A DNA stretch of 64,000 nt from Candidatus Eremiobacterota bacterium (GCA_031082125.1 JAVHLM010000005.1:124001-188000), one strand, 5' to 3'. Shown: positions 34,423 through 42,739, counted from the stretch's first letter. Made by a program: numbers and translations. The notes: generated by a model from the sequence alone, not told the origin.

Positions 34423-34965
34423 ATGGGAATCAATTTTTGGGGATCAATGAACGCGCTTACGCCTCAGAGCATGTTTGGCGGTGACCAGACTAATTCCATG
34501 ATGAGCCCATATGGCATAGGCCAGCAGCAGCAGATGGGCCAGATGGGTGGCCCGCAGCAGATGCAGCAGATGATGCAGCTGATGATGATGATCATGATGA
34601 TGATGATGAAGGTGATGCAGGGGCAGAATCCCAACCAGCAGCAGCAGCAGCCTCAGCAGAATCAGCAGAATCAGCAGCACAACCAGGGTGCTTCGGCGGT
34701 TGCTTCGGCAGGCCCTCACGGCGCCTCGGCGGCAGCCTCTGCGGGAGGCCCGGGCGGCGCTTCGGCGGCAGCTTCGGCAGGCCCCGGCGGAGCGGCTGCG
34801 GCAGCCTCAACCGGCGGCGGCGGAGCGCCTCAGTACGTTCAGCAGGGACAGCCTGGGCAGTATGAGCATCAAGGCCCACCCCCGCCCTTTGGTGACAAGT
34901 GCCATCACTGCCAGAATGACCTGGGGAATTTCCTTGGAGTTGGTTATAACCAACAGTATGCCTAG
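34423..34965 (+). CDS. Low-complexity Met/Gln-rich protein with silk-like Ala/Gly repeats and a C-terminal CxxC
   Basis: A 180-aa protein in three parts: a Gln/Met-rich region (about 30-85, with an almost pure Met stretch including MMMIMMMMMKVM and then Gln/Asn/Pro), an Ala/Gly/Ser region (about 88-135) of repeats such as GGASAAASAGP that resemble silk fibroin blocks, and a tail ending with KCHHCQNDLGNFLG (CxxC plus two His, a possible metal site). It has no signal peptide and no known domain. The start is ATG 34423: AAAGGAG at 34407-34413 precedes it, and the ATG at 34405 lies before that site. The tract is built of CAG/ATG-type triplets, so slippage would keep frame. The function is unknown; a structural or phase-separating role is conceivable. 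Confidence 0.65.
   Translation: MGINFWGSMNALTPQSMFGGDQTNSMMSPYGIGQQQQMGQMGGPQQMQQMMQLMMMIMMMMMKVMQGQNPNQQQQQPQQNQQNQQHNQGASAVASAGPHGASAAASAGGPGGASAAASAGPGGAAAAASTGGGGAPQYVQQGQPGQYEHQGPPPPFGDKCHHCQNDLGNFLGVGYNQQYA
34939..34954. repeat. Perfect 16-bp palindrome
   Basis: GTTGGTTATAACCAAC is identical to its reverse complement and lies in the last codons of the low-complexity gene, about 120 bp before the next start. It could be an operator for a dimeric regulator or a chance result of the Gly-Tyr-Asn-Gln codons. Confidence 0.35.
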
Positions 34966-35013
34966 TTTCTTGCCCATCGTATAAGGGATAATGCAGCGTG
35001 ACGTAAGGAAAAA

Positions 35014-35076
35014 GTGAATACAGGAGGTTAAAGATTTCCTCCCCTCTCCGAAGGCGAGGGGGGGAAATCGTTTTTT
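35014..35076 (+). promoter_or_regulatory. Attenuator-like leader ending at the start codon of the zinc-ribbon gene
   Basis: A 14-bp stem (GATTTCCTCCCCTC at 35033-35046 with GAGGGGGGGAAATC at 35056-35069, one G-T pair) is followed by GTTTTTT and then directly by ATG 35077. This looks like an intrinsic terminator. GGAGG (35023-35027) can pair instead with CCTCC (35038-35042), breaking the terminator stem. A five-codon frame (GTG 35014 to TAA 35029-35031) with AAGGA ahead overlaps the anti-terminator arm. The arrangement resembles transcription attenuation; no ligand can be named. Confidence 0.5.
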
Positions 35077-36177
35077 ATGGCGGAGAAGAAAGAATCACAA
35101 GAAGGCGCATCATTTCTGCAGAGCCTGAGAAGCACCTGGGTCGAGGGAAGCCCCCAGGAGGCCGAAGTGGTGGAAGTGGGGCCGCCCCTTTCACGATCCC
35201 CTTTTCTTTCCGATCTCATCAGGGCCCGCCTGCTGCTGAAGGAGGGGAAAGGGAACGCCGATGAGGTTTCCCGGCAGATAAACCTCATGAAGATGCGCCT
35301 TACCCCTCTCATGGCAAGCATGGAGCAGATGGCCGCCTATCCTGAAGAGTCTCTCCTTTTCAAGGGCGCCGTGGAAAAGGCGCAGAAGGCCCTTGTCAGG
35401 CATAAGGAAGCTCTTGAGGACATGGACCTCTTTTTCAAGGACGGCAAGGAATTTCATCTCGATGAAGGGATCAAGGCATGCCAGGAGGCAACGGACGTGC
35501 TCTACAGCTCCTATGAGCAATTCGGCGCTCTCAATGCCGAGATTTCCAAGAAAAGCTGCCTCCAGTGCGGCACCAAAAATCCTCCCGAGGTAAAATACTG
35601 CCAGAAGTGCGGCATGGAATTCCGCGTCATCGGGGGGGGGTACCAGGTGCCGCTCTCGCCCGGGGAATCCACAAAGCAGGCCAAGGACCTTCTCTCGGGG
35701 AATGTATCGATCCCCACGGTCTTCATGGCCATCTATGAGGAACTGGAAAAAGTGAAGGCCGGTGAGGTCCCTGATGAGGTCTTCGTGGCCCATGTGCAGG
35801 AAGTGGTTGATCTTTTCTCGCTGGTGAAGCCCCAGGTGGAGATAATCCTTGGCAAACAGCTCCCCCAGCTCGGCATTGATCAGTCCCTCAAGGACAGCGT
35901 TGCCGAGGTAGGCAGGGTGCTGATCGACGGCATTGACGAGGTGCTGGGCGGCCTTGACCAGCTCATCAGGTTCACCGATCGCAGGGTTCCCAAGTATCTT
36001 TTTGACGGCTGGACCGCTGTGATGAACGGCGGACAGCATATACTCACCGCCCAGACCCGTTTCGGCGAGATGCTCTCCCAGGGAGCGGCCATGATGAAAA
36101 ATATGGAAGTGTCCGGTGAAGAGCATATTGAGCAGTTCACCCGCGAGGAGACTGTGCTCGGTGAGGAGGAAGACTAG
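35077..36177 (+). CDS. Helical protein with a central double-CxxC zinc ribbon, function unknown
   Basis: A 366-aa soluble protein. Helical N-terminal (about 40-160) and C-terminal (about 200-350) segments flank a zinc ribbon at about residues 167-186 (CLQCG, then CQKCG, the RanBP2/zinc-ribbon-2 pattern). A G9 tract (35632-35640) encodes Gly residues just after the ribbon. It has no signal peptide or membrane helix. The ATG at 35077 lacks an ideal ribosome site: the nearest purine run is the 3' arm of the leader hairpin. I do not recognise a family. The stop overlaps the convergent glycosyltransferase stop in the shared tetranucleotide CTAG (36174-36177). Confidence 0.7.
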   Translation: MAEKKESQEGASFLQSLRSTWVEGSPQEAEVVEVGPPLSRSPFLSDLIRARLLLKEGKGNADEVSRQINLMKMRLTPLMASMEQMAAYPEESLLFKGAVEKAQKALVRHKEALEDMDLFFKDGKEFHLDEGIKACQEATDVLYSSYEQFGALNAEISKKSCLQCGTKNPPEVKYCQKCGMEFRVIGGGYQVPLSPGESTKQAKDLLSGNVSIPTVFMAIYEELEKVKAGEVPDEVFVAHVQEVVDLFSLVKPQVEIILGKQLPQLGIDQSLKDSVAEVGRVLIDGIDEVLGGLDQLIRFTDRRVPKYLFDGWTAVMNGGQHILTAQTRFGEMLSQGAAMMKNMEVSGEEHIEQFTREETVLGEEED

Positions 36178-37916
36178 CGCCTTATCCGGTAAATGAGAAA
36201 TGAATCGGTAATGGTCTCGGCGGAGCAGGTTTTTTCGATGAGCTCCCTGAGGCCTTTCTGTTTTTCAAGCTCCCCGGGGGATGTGATGATGAAGTAATCG
36301 GCGTGCTCTCTCTCAATAAGCATGAAAAGGAAGTCCTTCACAGAGGCGGGAGCGGTCTTCTCAAGGGCCATATACACAAAGTCCTGGGAGGTCGGCCAGG
36401 CCGTGCCCTCAATCCATCCATGAAATTTAAGGGGGAGCCCGTAGGAGCTGTCCAGGATGATGGTGTTCCTGCTGTGGTTCACCATCTCGCCGATTCTCTC
36501 GTACATGGCCACTCTTCTCGCCCCTTCGGCTCTCGAGGCCGATGATGCCCCTTCGAGTGTTCCAGCCCCGATAAGGACTATAAGCAGTGCCGCAGCAAGC
36601 GTGTGTAATGTGCGCGGCGCGAGAAGCTCAGAAAGATAGGTAAAAAGAAACCCCGTGACCTGGCCGAGTGCAAGGGCAATGAGGGGAATGGCCAGCATGT
36701 GGTAGTAGTCATGGGTGATTGAGTGGTAGCTGAAAAAGAGGCATGTGAGCCCGTATCCCCCGATAAGCCCTCCGAGGAGTGCCCTTGGCCCCCTTCCTGC
36801 AATGAACAGGGCCAGAAGCCCTGCGGCGATAAAAGGTATTCCCACTACCAGCTCGAGCATCTGGAACCACTGGATGTAAAAAGAGGGCTTTGCAATGAGA
36901 GCCGGGAAGAAGCGCCCGAAGAATTTCCCTTTTGCGCTCTCTCCCAGAAACACGGTCCCGTAGAGCACCAGAGGGAGCGTGACGCCTGCCGTGAAGAGGA
37001 CAAGCGGCTTCACCAGGTCGGCCAGGGCTTTTCTTTCCCTGAAGAGCAGCACCGCGGCAAAAGCGGCGCTTACCGTGAAAATGCAGACGCATTTTGCAAA
37101 GACGGCCAGGGAGGCCCACAGGGTGGCGAGGAGCAGGCTTCTCCTGCTCCCTGATTCGAGGTACATGGTGAGATAATAGATAAAAATGATAACCAGCACC
37201 GTCATGAGTGGATCGGGCATGAAACAGCGGCTTGACCGGATGGCAAAAGGCAGAAAGAGGTAATAGGCGGTTCCCGCCAGGGCTCCGGCCCTGGCGGCGA
37301 GTCTTTCAATTGACCTGTAAAGGAACCAGCTTCCCGCAAGCCACAGCAGGGCGCTGAGAAGCCCGGGGAGCGCGAGGTGCTCCCCCCCCAGCACGAAATA
37401 TCCGCCCACAGCCAGGAGCTCCATCAGGGGAGGCTCAATGAAGAATTCATTGACGCGGAAAAAGTTTTTTTTCCAGGGCTCCATGCCGGGAGGGCAGAGG
37501 CCGCAGTAGAGCGATCTGGCGATAAGCGCATTGTTGTACTGCCGCGCTTTATGAAATTCCAGAGGAAGGACATCCAGCTTGTAGGCTCTCACTCCCAGGG
37601 CCATGAGCAGGAATAAGAGCACAATGATTCTTTTCCCTTTGAAAATGGTGAACGAGGGGCCCTCCCCGGCCCTGAACCTCCCAAGGGCCCTTTTCCATTC
37701 CTCCCTGAAGCCTTTCCTGAAGGGCCCGATAAGGACAGTGACAGCCAGAGCGGCAAGGAGCACCGCCAGCTCGATGGGCACCCAGAGGTGGTGAATCTTT
37801 ATCGTGAAGGGGCCGCCATGCCAGGAGCCGCCTCTGGTAAAGAGAAGGATACCGGCACAGGTGGTAAGATAGAGCACTCCCGCCAGCAGCAGCGCAAGGG
37901 CAACAGCCTTTCTCAT
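36174..37916 (-). CDS. PMT-type membrane glycosyltransferase (GT39/GT83-like)
   Basis: A 580-aa polytopic protein with about 12 membrane helices and a soluble C-terminal domain (about 480-580). It has the general layout of dolichyl- or undecaprenyl-phosphate-sugar mannosyl/aminoarabinosyl transferases: a first-loop acidic/hydrophilic patch (LEFHKARQYN), and FIEPPLMELL near residue 160, which matches the EPP/HPP motif of this class. The sugar and acceptor are unknown. Its ATG overlaps the rnd stop (ATGA), so it is translationally coupled to RNase D, an odd functional pairing. A G8 tract on the coding strand lies at 37382-37389. Confidence 0.75.
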   Translation of the reverse strand: MRKAVALALLLAGVLYLTTCAGILLFTRGGSWHGGPFTIKIHHLWVPIELAVLLAALAVTVLIGPFRKGFREEWKRALGRFRAGEGPSFTIFKGKRIIVLLFLLMALGVRAYKLDVLPLEFHKARQYNNALIARSLYCGLCPPGMEPWKKNFFRVNEFFIEPPLMELLAVGGYFVLGGEHLALPGLLSALLWLAGSWFLYRSIERLAARAGALAGTAYYLFLPFAIRSSRCFMPDPLMTVLVIIFIYYLTMYLESGSRRSLLLATLWASLAVFAKCVCIFTVSAAFAAVLLFRERKALADLVKPLVLFTAGVTLPLVLYGTVFLGESAKGKFFGRFFPALIAKPSFYIQWFQMLELVVGIPFIAAGLLALFIAGRGPRALLGGLIGGYGLTCLFFSYHSITHDYYHMLAIPLIALALGQVTGFLFTYLSELLAPRTLHTLAAALLIVLIGAGTLEGASSASRAEGARRVAMYERIGEMVNHSRNTIILDSSYGLPLKFHGWIEGTAWPTSQDFVYMALEKTAPASVKDFLFMLIEREHADYFIITSPGELEKQKGLRELIEKTCSAETITDSFLIYRIRR

Positions 37917-39109
37917 GTCCTTTTCCCGGTGGTTCTGGGAGCTCTCCGCTCTTTCCTCCCCTCGCCCGTCAGGGCCCTGTGGAACTCCTCGTAGAGAATC
38001 TCCACCTGCCAGTCAAGCAGGCCGCTGATCCTGCTCATTTCCTCGCGCGTGGAGGGCTTTTCTGAAGCAATCAGTGAGAGGGCTCTCTGAGGAGCAAGTA
38101 TTGAAGGTGTAAGCTCGAAGCTCAGGGCAATGGTGTCACGGACCTCTTTCAGCCTTCCGAGGCTCTCGCCGTCCACGTTTCTCTGGATTCCATGCTTTTT
38201 CTTGAGAGGCCGGGGCCATTCGCGGGGTGAGAGGGCTTTCGCTTTCCTTATTGCCTCTTCCAGAGAGGTGAGCCTTCTGGGGCTTTTCAGCGATCGCGGA
38301 AGAAGGGGGTAGCCGCCCGGTGATGAGGATTCGACACCTGCAGCCCAGAGGGCCAGGGCAAGTAACTGCTCGTCGTTAAGAATTTTAAAGCAGGGCACGT
38401 CGGCCCTGCTCGCCTCGTGCTCTCTCCAGAACCACAGCGTTTTCACCATGGCTTTCTCCCTGCCGGAGAGGGCCGAGGAGCCCTTGATACGCCAGGCTTT
38501 TTCCGGATCCCGTGCAGGAGGGAACGATATGGAGAGGAGGTGCTCACAGCACTCCCGGTGCCATTGGCGGCGCCCGGCCACCCTGAGCTCCTGCTCAAGC
38601 TTTGCCGAGAGCTCTGGAAGATACCGCACGTCGTTTCCTGCATAAAGGAGCATTCTTGGTGAAAGGGGGCGCTTTGACCAGTCGAGCTTCTGGCCGCTCT
38701 TGGAGAGGCGCACTCCGCAGTGATGCTCCACAAGCGAGGCGAGGCCGAGGTTTTCGTAGCCGAGAAGCTGCAGGGCCAGCATGGTGTCAAAGACCTGTGC
38801 CGGTGAGAAACCAAAGTCCCTGCGGAGAATTCTGAGATCATAGTCAGCGCCATGGAGTATCAGGCGCTTTTGCGAGAGCAACGTGAAGAATTCCGACAGA
38901 TCAATGCTGGCGAGCGGATCGACAATGAATATGGAGCCCTCCACGTTGAGCTGAATAAGGCAGACCTTCTGATGGTAATGGTGAAGGCTGTCGGCTTCCG
39001 TATCAAGCGCCGCGCTCTCAGCTTTTTCCAGGGAACGCTCCACGGCCTCAAGACCGGTCTTGGTGGTGATGTAAGTGCACTCGGGCACTGGCTCTTCAAT
39101 AGATGACAT
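37913..39109 (-). CDS. rnd: Ribonuclease D
   Basis: A 3'-5' exoribonuclease of the DEDDy family used in tRNA 3' maturation. Exo I is LDTEAD, Exo II is HGADYDLRIL, and Exo III is YAGNDVRYL (Tyr-x3-Asp). The C-terminal half contains one or two HRDC-like helical modules. Length is about 398 aa. The open frame extends to ATG 39148, but a good promoter (TTTACA-17-TACTAT, 39139-39167) covers that codon, so the first translatable ATG is 39109. RNase D would be needed because the tmRNA 3' end (and probably others) lacks encoded CCA. Confidence 0.9.
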   Translation of the reverse strand: MSSIEEPVPECTYITTKTGLEAVERSLEKAESAALDTEADSLHHYHQKVCLIQLNVEGSIFIVDPLASIDLSEFFTLLSQKRLILHGADYDLRILRRDFGFSPAQVFDTMLALQLLGYENLGLASLVEHHCGVRLSKSGQKLDWSKRPLSPRMLLYAGNDVRYLPELSAKLEQELRVAGRRQWHRECCEHLLSISFPPARDPEKAWRIKGSSALSGREKAMVKTLWFWREHEASRADVPCFKILNDEQLLALALWAAGVESSSPGGYPLLPRSLKSPRRLTSLEEAIRKAKALSPREWPRPLKKKHGIQRNVDGESLGRLKEVRDTIALSFELTPSILAPQRALSLIASEKPSTREEMSRISGLLDWQVEILYEEFHRALTGEGRKERRAPRTTGKRT

Positions 39110-39138
39110 ATATGCTGCAAGGGAGAGTGTTTTCCGAA

Positions 39139-39167
39139 ATAGTAACATGTTTTCAGAGAGTTGTAAA
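39139..39167 (-). promoter_or_regulatory. rnd promoter
   Basis: On the minus strand: TTTACA (39167-39162), a 17-bp spacer and TACTAT (39144-39139). Predicted transcript start near 39132 and a leader of about 23 nt to ATG 39109. It is back to back with the ABC transporter promoter. Confidence 0.6.
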
Positions 39168-39181
39168 GCACTGAGGAATTA

Positions 39182-39210
39182 TTGCGCCGGGGGGAAAGGT
39201 GTGCTACAAT
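39182..39210 (+). promoter_or_regulatory. Promoter of the Znu-like ABC transporter operon
   Basis: TTGCGC (39182-39187), a 17-bp spacer and TACAAT (39205-39210), with TGC before the -10. The predicted start (about 39217) is only about 4 nt before ATG 39221, so the mRNA may be leaderless. No Fur/Zur-like box was obvious. Confidence 0.6.
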
Positions 39211-39220
39211 AAGGAATGTT

Positions 39221-40003
39221 ATGGAAAATGGCAGCACGGTTATCAGACTGCGCGACGTGGACCTTTCAATCAAGGGCAGGTCTATCCTTGAGCATATCAC
39301 CATGGATATCCAGGCAGGGAGCTTTCTTGCCATTATCGGTCCCAACGGCGCGGGGAAGTCAACGCTGCTCAGGCTGATACTCGGCCTTATGGAGCCCACG
39401 TCGGGGACCATCGAGGTGCTGGGTCGTGAGCCGCGCCACCTGGGAGCGCTCCGCCACAATCTTGCCTATGTGCCACAGATCGTCTCTGTTGACCTGAGGT
39501 TTCCTGTGCGCGTGGAGGACGCGGTGCTCATGGGCCGCTATGGAAGGATCGGCCTCTTCAGGAGGCCGGGCAGAGAGGACCGGGAAATAGTAAGGGAAAC
39601 GATGGAAAAGGTGGGAATTGCCCCCCTCGCCAGGGTTCCCCTTTCAAGGCTTTCGGGGGGGCAGCTCCAGCGTGTCTTTATTGCAAGAGCCCTGGCTAAC
39701 GAGCCCACCATCCTTTTTCTTGACGAGCCTACCAGCGGCGTGGACCAGGTGACCACCTTCAACCTCTATGAGCTTCTGAGCACGCTCCATAGTGAAAAGA
39801 TGACGATACTTCTCGTCTCTCATGACGTGGGAGTGGTGGCAAACTTTGTTGATGGCGTGGCGTGCCTCAACAGGAGGCTCATCATGCACGGGAAACCGGA
39901 GGATGTCCTTACCTCCCACACCCTTGAGGACATGTACGGCTGTGACGCCGTATTCTTCCACCATGGGAAAGTCCCCCACATGGTAGTGGAGGAGCGCCGA
40001 TGA
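39221..40003 (+). CDS. ABC transporter ATP-binding protein (ZnuC/MntB-like, metal uptake type)
   Basis: A 260-aa ATPase with Walker A GPNGAGKST, Q-loop YVPQ, signature LSGGQLQR, Walker B ILFLDEPTSG and switch His (SHDVG). Sequence style (LGREPRHLGALR, VPQIVSVDLRFP) is that of ATPases from zinc/manganese/iron ABC importers. ATG 39221 is chosen over an upstream TTG frame that overlaps the promoter. It is followed with a 4-base overlap by the permease. No substrate-binding protein (ZnuA-like) gene is adjacent. Confidence 0.88.
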   Translation: MENGSTVIRLRDVDLSIKGRSILEHITMDIQAGSFLAIIGPNGAGKSTLLRLILGLMEPTSGTIEVLGREPRHLGALRHNLAYVPQIVSVDLRFPVRVEDAVLMGRYGRIGLFRRPGREDREIVRETMEKVGIAPLARVPLSRLSGGQLQRVFIARALANEPTILFLDEPTSGVDQVTTFNLYELLSTLHSEKMTILLVSHDVGVVANFVDGVACLNRRLIMHGKPEDVLTSHTLEDMYGCDAVFFHHGKVPHMVVEERR

Positions 40004-40830
40004 GTGAAATGCTCCACTATACCTTCATGCAGCGCGCCCTGCTCGCGGGAACCATCATAGGCGCCCTCTGTGCCGTCATAGGGGTCTATATCGTGCTCCG
40101 CGGGATGTCCTTTATCGGAGCCGGCATTTCCCACGCCTCCTTTGGAGGGGTGGCCCTGGGATTCCTTTTAGGAGTGAATCCCGTTCTTGCGGCCGTGGTC
40201 TTTTGTGTGGCCACAGCCCTTGCCATAGGGGTCGTGGCAAGGAAGGGGGAGCTCAAGGAGGACACGGCCGTCGGGATTTTTTTCTCGGCCACCATGGCAG
40301 CGGGAATCCTTTTCATCGGCCTCACCAAGGGGTATAATGTCGATCTTTTCGGCTATCTCTTCGGGAGCATTCTGGCCGTGACAGGTGAGGATATTGCCAT
40401 TACCCTCGTGATAGGGGGTCTTGTCATAGCCCTTGTAGGGTTCTTTTTCAAGGAGCTTGAATTCATCTCCTTTGATGCCGAAATGGCGGAAGTGGTGGGG
40501 ATTCCGCAGAAAAGGCTCTACTTTCTTCTCCTTGCCATCACCGCCCTTACTATTGTCGCTTCCATCAAGGTCGTGGGGATTGTGCTTGTATCGGCTCTCA
40601 TCATCACCCCTGCAGCAACGGCATATCAGCTTGCCGATGATTTCAGGCTCATGATGGTTCTCTCGGTTGTTTTTGGCGTCAGCGCTTCGGTGGGAGGCCT
40701 TGTTCTGTCCTGCATGCTCAATACTGCTTCAGGAGCAACTATTGTAATACTTGCCACCGCCATGTTTTTTGCGGCGACCATTGTTTCGCCGAGAAGAATA
40801 AAAGGGCAGAGAAAAAAGGAGGACTCATGA
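40000..40830 (+). CDS. ABC transporter permease (ZnuB/MntC family)
   Basis: A 276-aa inner-membrane protein with about 8-9 helices of the ABC-3 metal permease family. Family features include GAGISHASFGGVALG near residue 40, GILFIGLTKGYNVDLFGYLFG near 105-125, and VGIVLVSALIITPAATAYQLADD near 190. It moves divalent metal (zinc, manganese or iron) with the ATPase upstream. Overlaps of four bases on both sides tie it to the ATPase and to yjbQ. The periplasmic solute-binding protein is missing from the cluster. Confidence 0.9.
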   Translation: MSEMLHYTFMQRALLAGTIIGALCAVIGVYIVLRGMSFIGAGISHASFGGVALGFLLGVNPVLAAVVFCVATALAIGVVARKGELKEDTAVGIFFSATMAAGILFIGLTKGYNVDLFGYLFGSILAVTGEDIAITLVIGGLVIALVGFFFKELEFISFDAEMAEVVGIPQKRLYFLLLAITALTIVASIKVVGIVLVSALIITPAATAYQLADDFRLMMVLSVVFGVSASVGGLVLSCMLNTASGATIVILATAMFFAATIVSPRRIKGQRKKEDS

Positions 40831-41222
40831 AATATCATTCTGTCACGACCCATCACAGGACGGAGCTTATCAATATCACAGGATGGATAAGGAGCGAGGT
40901 ACAGAAATCAGGGATACAGGAGGGGATTTGCGTGGTTTTTGTGCCCCATACCACGGCAGCGGTCACCATCAATGAGAGCGCCGACCCTGCCGTCGTGGAG
41001 GACCTCATTTCCCACCTTGACAAGGCGGTGCCCAAATCCAATTACTATCGCCACAGTGAGGGGAATTCGGACTCCCATATCAAGGCCAGCCTTTTCGGGT
41101 CTTCAGAGACGCTTCTTATCAGCGATGGCGATCTGGTCCTGGGGACCTGGCAGGGAGTCTTCTTCTGCGAGTTTGATGGCCCCCGGACAAGAAAGGTCTT
41201 CCTTACGTTTGTCGCCTCTTGA
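40827..41222 (+). CDS. yjbQ: YjbQ / UPF0047 family protein
   Basis: A 131-aa single-domain protein of the widespread YjbQ family, for which thiamine-phosphate-synthase-like activity has been reported in vitro; the cellular role is unsettled. Conserved blocks: VPHTTAAVTINE (residues about 33-44), HSEGNSDSHIKASLFG (about 76-91) and LGTWQGVFFCEFDGPR (about 104-119) are all intact. It overlaps the metal permease by four bases and is followed by a strong terminator, so it is the last gene of a three-gene operon. Confidence 0.92.
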   Translation: MKYHSVTTHHRTELINITGWIRSEVQKSGIQEGICVVFVPHTTAAVTINESADPAVVEDLISHLDKAVPKSNYYRHSEGNSDSHIKASLFGSSETLLISDGDLVLGTWQGVFFCEFDGPRTRKVFLTFVAS

Positions 41223-41253
41223 GCCTGGGTGCCGCCAGACTCCGGGGAAAATA

Positions 41254-41278
41254 AAAAAGGCATCAGTGATGCCTTTTT
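41254..41278. terminator. Bidirectional terminator between yjbQ and the convergent small gene
   Basis: AAAAAGGCATC (41254-41264), loop AGT, GATGCCTTTTT (41268-41278): an 11-bp perfect stem with A- and T-runs on either side, usable from both strands. Confidence 0.88.
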
Positions 41279-41299
41279 GTCGTGGATGGCGATCCTGCG

Positions 41300-41680
41300 C
41301 TAGAAGCCCCGGCTTCCTGCCGCCCTTGCAGGGAAGGGGATTACCTTGCCGCCTGATGCGGCTTTCTGGAAGCGCGTATTGACAGCCGGCGTGATAAGGC
41401 TGTCCTGCTGGGCCTGCTCAAGGTAGAGGGCATTGAGCTGCCACTGGGAGCTCGCAAGCTCCTCTTTCATCTCCTGGAGCTGGGTGTTGATCCTCTCGCT
41501 CACCGAGAGGAGCTTTATCGTGATTCCTATCGAGAGGAGTATGATGCTCCACGTGATGACCGCGCATTTTGACGACTGGGGGAGGAGCCCCTGGCTCGAG
41601 AGATGGTCAAGAGCCGTGATAAAGCTCACCAGGAATGCGGTCATCGATACGGCCCAGAATCCTATTTTGTTGAGGTTCAT
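41300..41680 (-). CDS. Small two-helix membrane protein, function unknown
   Basis: A 126-aa protein with two hydrophobic segments (about residues 4-24 and 38-58), a predicted coiled coil (about 60-90, LSVSERINTQLQEMKEEL) and a short basic tail ending GSRGF. It is oriented from its own promoter (41723-41752) toward the shared terminator. The start ATG at 41680 has AAAGGGG upstream. No family recognised. Confidence 0.65.
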   Translation of the reverse strand: MNLNKIGFWAVSMTAFLVSFITALDHLSSQGLLPQSSKCAVITWSIILLSIGITIKLLSVSERINTQLQEMKEELASSQWQLNALYLEQAQQDSLITPAVNTRFQKAASGGKVIPFPARAAGSRGF

Positions 41681-41722
41681 TGCGATACCCCTTTCTTCAT
41701 TCTCCTTAGGTTCACGATGTTA

Positions 41723-41752
41723 AGTATAGCAAAAATCATGGCGTGATGTCTT
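41723..41752 (-). promoter_or_regulatory. Promoter of the small membrane protein gene
   Basis: On the minus strand: AAGACA (41752-41747), 18 bp, TATACT (41728-41723) with TGC before the -10. Leader of about 36 nt. Confidence 0.45.
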
Positions 41753-41881
41753 TTCCCTGGAGTTAACTTTTAATCCCAAATTGTTAATATCCGGACAAAG
41801 ATGGCTGAACACCTGTCACGGCGGGAAATTCCGGCCTTCTTTGCGGGGAGTGGCGGAGTTTTGGGCGAGACAGTAAGAGCC

Positions 41882-42739
41882 TTACCGCGAGGCAGGCTTT
41901 CCTCTGATGGTGAAAAAAGCCAGTTCCGGTCTGCAGAAGAAACGGATGGGAGGGGATACCATGCCGATGCCCCTGTTGACATAGAGTGTGCTTTTGTCTT
42001 TCCGGTAAAGACCTGCCGCATACCGGGCGCCGAAACGGGAGGGCGTTATCGGGGGGCCGATGAAGGGGATGTTCACCTGGCCTCCATGGGTGTGGCCTGA
42101 GAGAATGAGGTCAAAGCCCAGGGGGGCATACTCTTCAAAGAGATCAGGATTATGCATCAGCAGGATTTTTTTCTCTGGACCGCTCACTCCCGCTGCCGCC
42201 GTTTTCATATCGGGGATGCCGGCCCACAGGTCATCGAGGCCTATGACGGCAAGAGAAGCTCCCTTTATGGTGACGGTGTCGCTCCGGTTCACGAGGAGAT
42301 GGATGCCCGTGCGTGCAAATTCCTTTCTGGTGGTAGCGATATCGGTCCAGTAATCATGGTTTCCCGGGACGGCAAAAACACCGTAGCGGCTTTTCAGTGA
42401 GCTGAGGGCTTCGATGCAAGGCGCGATATACTCCGGGGCCCTTGATACATAGTCACCGGTGAGAAACACCAGGTCGGGCGAGAGAGCATTGGAGCGGGCC
42501 ACGCATTTTTTTATATAGCCGAGTGGTATGACCTTCCCATGGTGAAAGTCGGTGAGATGGGTAAAGGTAAGGCCCTCAAGGCCCTCGGGGAGCTGCTCCC
42601 AGATGAGCTCATGACGGGTGATCTGCAGGCTGAAGGGCTCGACACAGGTGATAAAAACAGCTCCCGCAATGAGAAGAGCGGTGAAGGCAAGAATCCCTTT
42701 CACGATTTTTTTCCTGGTGAAGGCCTTGCACAGTGCCAT
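41882..42739 (-). CDS. Membrane-anchored metallophosphoesterase (YkuE family)
   Basis: A 285-aa protein with one N-terminal membrane helix (about residues 12-33) and a calcineurin-like phosphoesterase domain. Metal motifs: THLTDFHHG, LTGDYV, GNHDYW, LMHNPD and SGHTHGGQ. YkuE-type enzymes act on phospho-groups outside the cytoplasm, some on lipid substrates. The start ATG at 42739 has GGGAGG ahead, and its extended -10 promoter lies 20 bp upstream. It is divergent from the flavodoxin-like gene. Confidence 0.88.
   Translation of the reverse strand: MALCKAFTRKKIVKGILAFTALLIAGAVFITCVEPFSLQITRHELIWEQLPEGLEGLTFTHLTDFHHGKVIPLGYIKKCVARSNALSPDLVFLTGDYVSRAPEYIAPCIEALSSLKSRYGVFAVPGNHDYWTDIATTRKEFARTGIHLLVNRSDTVTIKGASLAVIGLDDLWAGIPDMKTAAAGVSGPEKKILLMHNPDLFEEYAPLGFDLILSGHTHGGQVNIPFIGPPITPSRFGARYAAGLYRKDKSTLYVNRGIGMVSPPIRFFCRPELAFFTIRGKPASR

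Noticed and set aside
34590-34800. CAG/ATG/GCC-rich repeats as a possible CRISPR or tandem repeat array
   Set aside because: They are codon-level low complexity in a coding frame; no regular repeat-spacer unit.
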